DNA of 64,000 nucleotides from Colocasia esculenta (lineage: Eukaryota; Streptophyta; Magnoliopsida; Alismatales; Araceae), in assembly GCA_014218235.1 (NCBI GenBank), contig CM024760.1, positions 71,426,961 through 71,490,960 of the forward strand. The letters run 5' to 3'. Shown in pieces: positions 56,770-64,000 of the stretch (position 1 is its first letter; each line of letters starts with the position of its first letter). Under the pieces are notes generated by a model that saw only the letters and a program-made list of their open reading frames with translations, did no database searches and was not told the origin of the DNA. The position numbers and the translations under genes were made by a program.

Positions 56770-57949
56770 ATGGAGGGAGGTGGCGATGGTGTTGGTTCCT
56801 CCCGCGGGAAGGAGAAGAGGACGGCCGCGAGGAGGAGCTCCCGGCAGCGGAAGGTGGCACCTCTAGCGGCGGAGGAAGTACCAGAGGTTGAGATGGAGGA
56901 AGAGGAAGCTCCAGCAATCGACTTGGCGGCGGCGGCGATAGCACGGGAACAAGCCATGAAGAAGGTAAGTATTCAAATCCCTAATCCTTTAATTTGTGGA
57001 TGTGCATGAATGAGGAAGCCCGCAGAGGGCTGAATGTAGGGCGATTCACCCGAAAAAAGCGGCCGCCGGACAAGAAAATTGCCGGTCGGTCTGCGTCTGA
57101 GAACGCGACGGCTCGGCCCATCGTGACACCAGATGTCACAACTGGGTTAGGGGCCGCGACCTTATCGCGTCGGCTAAGGTCGTCGCGACATGGTTACGGT
57201 CTACTAGGGGGGTCGCGACCATGTCGCGACGCATCGAGGCATCGCGACAAGGTCACAGCCTACTAGGCCAGCGCAACCTCAACCGAGAGACCAAACAAAG
57301 CATGCTTGAATTGACCAATGGACTGATTTGTGCTTGCAGGGGGAAATGAGGGCTCAGGTTTCCTGGCTATTAGTTTTGGCAATGTATTTGGCATTCCCCG
57401 GGTTCCAGAGAGATAGGTTAGATGAGATGGGATTTGGGGAGGTGCTTAGGATGGAGAGAATGAGGGCCGACGCTCCCCTCACTCAGGCCCTGCGCAGCAG
57501 GTGGGATGCGGAGGTGACTGCCTTCGTGTTCCCATGGGGACATATGATCCTCAGCTTAGAGGATGTGAGCAGGATCACCGGCCTGAGAGTGCATGGGCGG
57601 CCAGTGAGTGGCTTTACCTACCCATGCTACCAGGGGTTAGCCCATAGGCTACTGGGTCTGACTGTAGGGCAGAGGTCTTTCCTCCTCTCTAGAGTTGAGC
57701 TACAGGAGAATCTACGGCTATTCCAGATGGGTAGGGAAATGGTTGAGACAGCGGATGAGCAGCTGCGGTGGCTGACGAGGAGGTGTAAGGAGGTGCTAGC
57801 TGATGAGCCCAGAGCCCAGGCCAACCTAGACCTACATCGCTCCTCATGTTCTTCCTTGGCAAACTCCTATTTGCCACGAGGGGCGACCCGGTTCACTACC
57901 GATTCCTGCCACTGCTAGAGGACCTATGATGGAATGCCTCACTCAAGCC
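56770..57949 (+). pseudogene. Plant mobile domain (PMD) protein pseudogene 2, cut by LTR D
   Basis: Exon 1 (56770-56964, 65 codons) starts MEGGGDGVGSSRGKEKRTAA, has a basic patch and then an acidic run (EVEMEEEEAP). It ends AAG/GTAAGT. The intron (56965-57339) ends GCTTGCAG, and phase 0 is kept. Exon 2 carries LRSRWDAEVTAFVFPWGHM, LSLEDVSRITGLRVHGRPVS and YPCYQGLAHRLLGL, the core of a PMD domain. Near 57840 a frameshift occurs; the other frame continues LMFFLGKLLFATRGDPVHYR and FLPLLEDL. The gene is cut at 57950 by the chromovirus LTR, so its end should lie beyond the right edge. It differs from PMD pseudogene 1 in sequence, so the two are not simple duplicates. Confidence 0.8.
57095..57265. 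repeat. CpG hairpin array inside the intron of PMD pseudogene 2
   Basis: GTCGCGAC, 10 nt, ATCGCGAC (57223-57248) and GAACGCGAC, ~10 nt, ATCGTGAC (57100 region) are the clearest pairs. Seven GCGAC/GTCGC sites occur within 170 bp of a 375-bp intron. Confidence 0.8.
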
Positions 57950-60128
57950 CGTTAAACCAATAACAAGCTTGACTCGAGTCCGTCTCCCACGAACGGGTCG
58001 TAGCCTCGCAAGGGATACCAAACACACGTCGTGAAAACACAAAGGAACACACCATTTTATATATACATTCACAAGTTTACATAGCCACATGTCCTCAAAA
58101 ATGAAAAGGAAGTACAAGAGCCTGGGGCATACCCCGAGGTGTAACTGAAAGAAAGCTACTACATTGCTGGAGGTGTTAGATCTGCTCCGCTGCGACGCGG
58201 GTCTGAACCAGAAGACCGTAAAGAAACCTCCTGCTCGCCTTCACCTGTGGGGAGTAGGGGTGAGCCTCGCTAGTCACTGGCTCAGTAGGGAACTCCCTCA
58301 ACACCGAGCAACCAGACACAGGTACGAAGCAGTAAACTATGCTATCAATTTATACCACAACTAAGCAAGATATTAAAACTATAAACATGCTTACCGTCTG
58401 CCGACTATGTAAAGCAACTTTAATAAATAAATGGCAAAACCAAACAGGTATATGAGCTAAAGTAGAGTCCGCCACACGCGAGCCACGTGAACTGGTTCAT
58501 GACACCAGTAACTGACTCGGACAAACTAACACAGGTCTACCTCTCAGTCTCGCAGCCATGGACGAAAGGTCCAGCTGCCGCTCTACATGAAAAGGTCAAG
58601 CAACTGTGGAGACCAACTAAACACCACCACCGGTGGACCACACGGCCGCAGGCTCATTCCTGGCACCTCTAGAGACCCTGGCCTTGGCTCGCTAGAGTGA
58701 GGCACTGGAGAAGGACTAGCTGGGGACCAGTGTCGACTACTGGTGTCCGTACCCCCAACTAAGAGCGCGCTACAAGTGACCAAAAGACAAGTACAGCAGT
58801 CACTGTCCCACTATCGTCTTTCCCTCAGCTGGACGTACAACTCAAGCAAAGGAGTGAGGGTGTCCAGGTCAGACGACACAGACCTCAACGGTACAACACA
58901 AGTACCGGGACAAAGCCCCGAGCTAACAGCCTGGCTCACAGAGAACCTGGGGCACCCAACTGGAGAGGTAACCATGCTAGGCGTCGTACTACTCGCCACG
59001 TATACAAAATCACGTGCACATCACACAAACCACGTGAAGACTCACGTAAACCGTGTGCACTAATAGTCCACTACACGTGAACACCACGTAAACACATAAA
59101 GAACCAGCTAACTGCGTACCCAGTATGCTAATCTCAGAAACCACGTGCACTAGGTGCACTACAAATACCAATGCACCGCTCGATATCATTAAATATTCAA
59201 TATAACAACATTTAAATAAAAGCATGCTGGGGGCAACATCCACTGTCGTCGATGGGATGTAAACGGCAAGGTCTCTGGCTGTCTATCTCCCAGCTGAAGA
59301 ACCTGGCGTCAATCGATGTTGACGCCAAGCTCCCCGGCTACCAGTACTCACAGAAACCCTAGGCCAATTCCACAAGTGTTCTCAGCCCCAAAACTAGTGG
59401 GAAACACGACGAAACCCTTCCTCTAACATCCATGTACTATAAACAAACCGTAACAACATGTTTCACTAAGTAAATCAATCAAACCACCCTTTGACCCCGC
59501 ATGGAATACCCTTACCCAAAAATACGAATAGCATGCTATTACATGTTTTCATAGCACATCACGACATTCAAAAGCAACTAAAGGGGTCGCTCCCTACCTC
59601 GGAACGCACATAAACCTCCTAAGCATCTCTGATTCGTGACAAACCTTTCGCGAGCTCCCACAGGAATCATGCCTCGCACTGGCGTTTCCTAGCACAATTG
59701 GTCACCGCCACTCGTTCTATGATCCCATAACCAGCCTTTAGCAACCGTTAGAAGCAGTAGGGGAGCAAAGGCGTGAAAGTAGGGCGAAGAAGAGGGAGAA
59801 CCGAGTGGAAAAGCTGCCCTCTGGTGACCCTATATTCAACAGGTCGCACAGGTTGGCATCGACATGGCTGCCGCCAATCAAACCGCCAAGGTTAGACGTC
59901 CATATCCCCTGTCGCCAAGTTCATAGAGTAAACGTCACATACTTGGACGCCAACCCATGTCAACGACCACCCTAGGCCGTCAACCCCTAATCAACTACTG
60001 CAAACTCTGACTTACCTCAAGACCAAACCTGCACGCACCACACATTCGGACCATATTGGCCTCGCAACGGCCACCACAACCATTACACACATGATCCATA
60101 AGGATCTGAAAAAACACGCGACGTTACA
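57950..60128 (-). repeat. 3' LTR of chromovirus D
   Basis: The element strand starts TGTAACGTCGCGTG (60128) and ends GGTTTAACG (57950, TG/CA end altered to CG). It is collinear with the solo LTR at 20836-22938. Its motif clusters are of the GGCGTC/GACGCC class (59304-59327 and 59860-59970), not the GCGAC class of its relative. Confidence 0.85.
59304..59327. repeat. Hairpin TGGCGTCAA/TTGACGCCA in LTR D
   Basis: A perfect 9-bp stem over a 6-nt loop. It sits ~820 bp from the LTR start, the same position as the first 9-10-9 cluster in the solo D LTR. Confidence 0.75.
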
Positions 60129-60146
60129 TTACTATCCCTTAAAAAG
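60129..60146 (-). other. Polypurine tract of chromovirus D
   Basis: The element strand reads TTTTTAAGGGATAGTAA directly before the LTR. Confidence 0.8.
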
Positions 60147-60243
60147 AAATTTCGACCTCGAAATTCATAACATAACTTAAACACAAACAACTTTAATATA
60201 TACATCTTTACAAATACTATCATCTAAGAAGAAGCATAAAACC

Positions 60244-60914
60244 TCACTCAAACAAATAGGGATACCATTTAGCCATCTCCTCGGCTAACTCCCAGGTATC
60301 CTCACCACCCAACCTATTTTCCCGTCGCACTTTAACTAGCTCGATTTCTTTATTTCTTAACTTCTTTGTTTTTCGATCAGTGATCTGCACCGGATACTCT
60401 GGCATAGTCATATCCGGCCTCAGGTCACCACCTTGGTAATTGATTATCTGAGCTGGATCTTCAATACACTTTCTTAACATAGAAACATGAAATATATCAT
60501 GGACGTCCACCAAATCTGCTGGCAAATCCAATCTATAAGTTGTTTCCCCAATTTCTCAATCACTTGGAAAGGTCCCACATGCCTTGGGCTCAACTTTCCA
60601 GTCTTGCCAAACCTCATAATACCTTTACTCGGGGAAACTCTCAAGAAAACAAAATCTCCCACTTCAAACTGAAGTGGTCTCCTCCGGTTATCTGCATAAC
60701 TCTTTTGCCTGCTTTGAGCTGCCTGTAATTTTTCCTTAATGAGCTTCACTACTTCTGTGGTTTGCTGAATCAATTCAGGACCCACTAACTGCCTTTCCCC
60801 CACTTCATGCCAGTTCAATGGGGTTCTACATGGCCTTCCATATAAAGCTTCATACGGTGCCATCCCAAGACTGGTATGATAACTATTATTATAGGCAAAC
60901 TCAACCATTCCCAA
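60244..60914 (-). pseudogene. pol: Integrase C-terminus and chromodomain-like tail of D
   Basis: The frame 60914-60474 carries MVEFAYNNSYHTSLGMAPYE, ALYGRPCRTPLNWHEVGE and VGDFVFLRVSPSKGIMRFGK, then KLSPRHVGPFQVIEKLG, the integrase core end and C-terminal domain. A frameshift near 60520 leads to DVHDIFHVSMLRKCIEDP and PVQITDRKTKKLRNKEIELV, then EDTWELAEEMAKWYPYLF. That last motif is the chromodomain-type tail of chromoviruses, thought to guide insertion to heterochromatin. The layout resembles the Tekay/Del clade. Confidence 0.88.
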
Positions 60915-60940
60915 ATGATGCTCCTAGTTACCTCCCCAAA

Positions 60941-61849
60941 CTAAACAACAAGCTCGCAACATGTCTTCAATCGTCTGGATAGTCCTCTTGTTTGGCCATC
61001 TTTCTGGGGATGATAAGCGGAGCTATATCTCAGCTCAGTGCCAAGTACCTTCTGCAGACGTCTCCAGAAACCAGAAGTAAATCTTGGATCTCTGTCAGAC
61101 ACGATAGTCTTCGGAATACCATGTAGTGGAACAATTTTATCAACATAAACCTTTGCTAATCTGTCCACTGTCCAAGACATACTTACTGCCGCTAATCTGC
61201 ACACCTTGGTCAATCTGTCAACAAACACCCATATTCCATTATGTCCCGAAGTTGTTCTTGGTAAGCCTGCCACGAAGTCCATGGCAATATCATCCCATTT
61301 CCATTGTGGAATGGGTAACGGTTGCAATAGACCTCCAGGCTTCTGATGTTCTGCTTTAATCTGTTGACAGATAGCACACCTTGCAACAAATTCTGCTATT
61401 TCCTTTTTCATATGAGGCCACCAGAAATGCTTCCTCAAATCGTGGTACATTTTAGTGCTACCTAGGTGAATAGTGTATTTGGATTTATGAGCCTCTTCTA
61501 ATACTCGCTGCTTAACCTCCCTCTCTGCTGGAACAAACAACCTACCTCTGAGCCTAACCACACAATTATCATCAATGGTAACTCCTTCCATTTTCACAAT
61601 TTCAGCCAAATTTGCATCTGCTTTTTGAGCTTCTAAAATTTGCCAATATAATGACGGTTCTACAGCACTAGCAGCTAGTACTGCCCGCTGCTGACTACTT
61701 GGCACATACAATGAGTTCTCCATTATCTCTTCATATAGCTTCCATTCTTTTATCATCATCTGGCTCAAATATGCCTTTCTGCTCAAGGCATTCTCTACAA
61801 CATTGGCCATACCTGGATGGTAAGCTAAACTAAAATCATAATCCTTCAA
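60941..61849 (-). pseudogene. pol: RNase H end and integrase core of D
   Basis: YDFSLAYHPGMANVVENALSR ends RNase H (first 20 residues identify it). The integrase zinc site is HLGSTKMYHDLRKHFWW, then CAICQQIK (His, His, Cys, Cys). Catalytic Asp residues are in DIAMDFVAGLPRT and IVSDRDPRFTSGFWRRLQ. The catalytic Glu segment DGQTE is destroyed by a frameshift (DGQTRGLSRR). A stop near 61850-61867 separates it from the RT/RNase H frame. Confidence 0.9.
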
Positions 61850-61867
61850 ATATTCAATCCATCTGCG

Positions 61868-63033
61868 CTAACGGAGATTCAAATCCTTCTGTGAGAAAAT
61901 ATACTTCAAGCTTTTATGATATGTAAAGATCTCAAATCTCTCGCCATATAGATAATGCCTCCACATTTTCAAGGCAAACACAACTGCTGCCAATTCCAAA
62001 TCATGAGTGGGGTAATTCTCCTCTGCCGGCTTCAATTGCCTGGTCGCATAAGCTATCACTTTGCCATGCTGCATAAGTACTGCACCAAGCCCTCTTCTTG
62101 AAGCATCTGTGTATACAACAAAATCACCATTTCTTGTCGGTAATGCCAATATGGGTGCTGATGTAAGCCTTTTCTTCAACTCCATAAAACTTTTCTGACA
62201 TTCACCGGACCACACAAATGGCACACCCTTCCTGGTTAATTTGGTCATGGGTGCCACAATCTTAGAAAAATCTTGTATGAAGCGCCTATAATAACCTGCC
62301 AACCCTAGAAAGCTTCTAATCTCAGTGATTGTCTTAGGCACTTCCCATTTCATCATTGCTTCCACTTTACTCGGGTCCACTGCCACTCCTTTAGCTGAGA
62401 TGACATGACCCAGAAACTGCATCTCTTTCAGCCAAAATTCACACTTACTGAATTTACAAACAACTGGTTATCCTTTAACAGCTGCAGGGTAAACCTCAAA
62501 TGAGATGCATGCTCCTCTTCGGATGCTGAATAAATCAGAATATCATCTATAAAGACCACAATGAATTGGTCCAAATATGGATGAAAAATTCTATTCATCA
62601 GATCCATAAAACCTGCAGGAGCATTGGTCAGCCCAAATGGCATAACCACAAATTCATAGTGACCATATTTGGTTATGAATGCTGTTTTATCTATATCCTC
62701 CTCTTTAATTCTCAACTGATGGTACCCAGACCTCAAATCAATTTTAGAAAATACCTTTACTGATTGTAACTAATCAAACAGATCATCTATTCTTGGTAGC
62801 GGGTACTTATTTTTAATGGTCACATCATTCAACTTCCTATAATCAATACACATACGAAAACTTCCTTCTTTCTTTTTCACAAATAACACCGGTGCTCCCC
62901 ACGGGGAATGACTTGGTCTAATAAACCCTTTCTGCAACAGCTCTTCTAATTGCCTTTTCAATTCTTTAAGTTCTGCTGGTGCCATCCGATATGGTGCTTT
63001 TAGAGATCGGCATGGTACCTGGCAGTAACTCAA
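61868..63033 (-). pseudogene. pol: Reverse transcriptase and RNase H of D
   Basis: Three open segments cover the gypsy RT: RMAPAELKELKRQLEELLQK with HSPWGAPVLFVKKKEGSFRM (63033-62770); RSGYHQLRIKEEDIDKTAFI and the catalytic DD in VVFIDDILIYSAS (62736-62428); QFLGHVISAKGVAVDPSKVE and FLGLAGYYRRFIQDFSKI, then RNase H with VVYTDASRRGLGAVLMQ (62422-61868). Breaks are a stop after DDLFD near 62768 and a frameshift near 62425. The enzyme is dead, but the motifs are well kept, so decay is moderate. Confidence 0.92.
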
Positions 63034-63640
63034 TGGTAAAGTCCACCTCTCTATGTGGAGCTAAACCAGGTAAATCTTTCGGAAAAACATCAGCAAATTC
63101 CCTAACCACGGGAACTGCCTCCACTGACTGACTAGCCTCTACCAGACTAACTGAGGCTAAATAAGCCACACACCTTGCATTTATTAGCTTTCTAGCTCTT
63201 ATTGCAGAAATTATAAACTTAGAAGTACAGAAAGGCATACCTTGATACTCAAACACTGAACCATTAGGATGGCAGAACCTGATCCTCTTCTTTCTGCAAT
63301 CTAATAGTGCTCCATAGGCTTCAAGCCAATCCATTCCCAGAATAATATCATAGTCGGTCAACTGCAAAGCATATAACTGACCCGGGATCTGGTTTCCTTC
63401 AATCACGACAGGAGCTTCATCTATATAGCTCGAAGTGAGCATAAACTCACCTTAGGGAACCTCCACTACCAACTCACAGGATTCCTCTTTCAAAGGATGA
63501 ACCATACAATCCAGGAACTCTTCGAAAATAAAAGAATGAGAGGCACCCGAATCAAATAAGACTCTTGTTGAATAATCATAAATGGGTATAGTACCTTCGA
63601 TCATATTCGATGCCTCCGCCTGGGCTCGGGTGATAGCCAT
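62966..63640 (-). pseudogene. pol: Protease and RT N-terminus of D
   Basis: The active site is VLFDSGASHSFIFEEF (Asp-Ser-Gly), followed after a stop near 63452 by LTDYDIILGMDWLEAYGALL, the usual protease end. Then come FADVFPKDLPGLAPHREVDF and TIELLPGTMPISK, the RT start. A frameshift near 62990-63010 links to the next segment. Confidence 0.88.
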
Positions 63641-63649
63641 AACCCGGCC

Positions 63650-64000
63650 CCTTCCCCGCTGCTGCGGTGCTCCTCTGCCACGACCTGCCTGTGGCTGCTG
63701 AAACTACTGCGGCTGCTGCTGAACACCTCTTCCATATCCATATTCTCTCGGATAGGGGCAATTGCGGATCAAATGCCCTGGCTGATTACAGTTATAACAT
63801 CTATACCCTAGTGGAATAATGGGCTGTCTGGCAGTACTCTGCTGCGACTCCTCCACCTCTGGCCTACCACGACCTTGCTGAAATTGCTGTCGACCTCCCC
63901 ATCCTCTTCCTTTACCTTTAAATGCTTGCTTTAATTTCTGGCCCCACTTACCAAAACCTGATGAAGAAGGTCCTGCTGGTGCTTTACCCTTACTCACACC
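63650..64000 (-). pseudogene. gag: gag C-terminus of D, cut by right window edge
   Basis: The frame is open to the edge and reads SKGKAPAGPSSSGFGKWGQK, a basic Gly-rich region, then one zinc knuckle CYNCNQPGHLIRNC (CX2CX4HX4C) and a Gln-rich tail (GRGVQQQPQ). One stop follows near 63704, and the frame continues with QAGRGRGAP toward the protease. Upstream gag lies outside the window. Confidence 0.85.

Overview
The window is an intergenic stretch of a large, repeat-rich flowering-plant genome; nothing visible fixes the species. I see no intact host gene, rRNA, tRNA or CRISPR. Almost every base belongs to nested transposable elements: Ty3/gypsy and Ty1/copia LTR retrotransposons primed by initiator Met-tRNA (TGGTATCAGAGC on the element strand), solo LTRs, a hAT DNA transposon, a small hAT-type MITE, and two plant-mobile-domain (PMD) pseudogenes. 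A nitrate/peptide transporter (NPF) fragment is the only trace of an ordinary cellular gene.

Left part (1-25 kb). A minus-strand gypsy LTR enters from the left edge (1-2697). A MITE (2942-3247) and the NPF fragment (3640-4070) follow. Next comes a hAT transposase pseudogene (5244-7623) whose tail continues at 15571-15590, 18851-18937, 20362-20835 and 22939-23530, because it was split by a copia element (7624-15570, minus) and three solo LTRs (15591-18850, 18938-20361, 20836-22938). Removing the second solo LTR plus one target-site copy restores an open frame across the junction.

Middle part (25-38.8 kb). A copia-type LTR (25016-38383, minus) lies between the arms of an inverted-repeat element and is itself split by two insertions. 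One is a very young element with 3.75-kb LTRs and a 1.4-kb interior coding only gag (26090-35046, target-site duplication TATAC). The other is a solo gypsy LTR (35671-38187, target-site duplication GGTCT).

Right part (38.8-64 kb). Four elements are stacked: gypsy element F (LTR 38851-41661, gag, protease, start of RT) is broken inside RT by element E (43691 onward, minus). E has a non-coding interior made of short tandem repeats. Its 5' LTR is broken by element G (LTR 52084-53498, minus), which seems to carry two antisense PMD pseudogenes. The second PMD gene is broken by chromovirus D (LTR 57950-60128, degraded integrase/RT/protease/gag), which runs off the right edge.

Two structural signals are not explained by the usual element anatomy. 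(1) Most gypsy LTR families here, and the promoters or intron of the PMD genes, carry arrays of CpG-rich hairpins with stems built on GCGAC/GTCGC or a related core and a loop of nearly constant length (mostly 10 nt). They sit on both sides of the transcription start, and two copies of one LTR family carry different motif classes at the same positions. (2) The copia leader holds four hairpins with a conserved apical 19-mer and stems that differ in sequence but stay complementary. All readings were made by eye, so identities and alignments are approximate.
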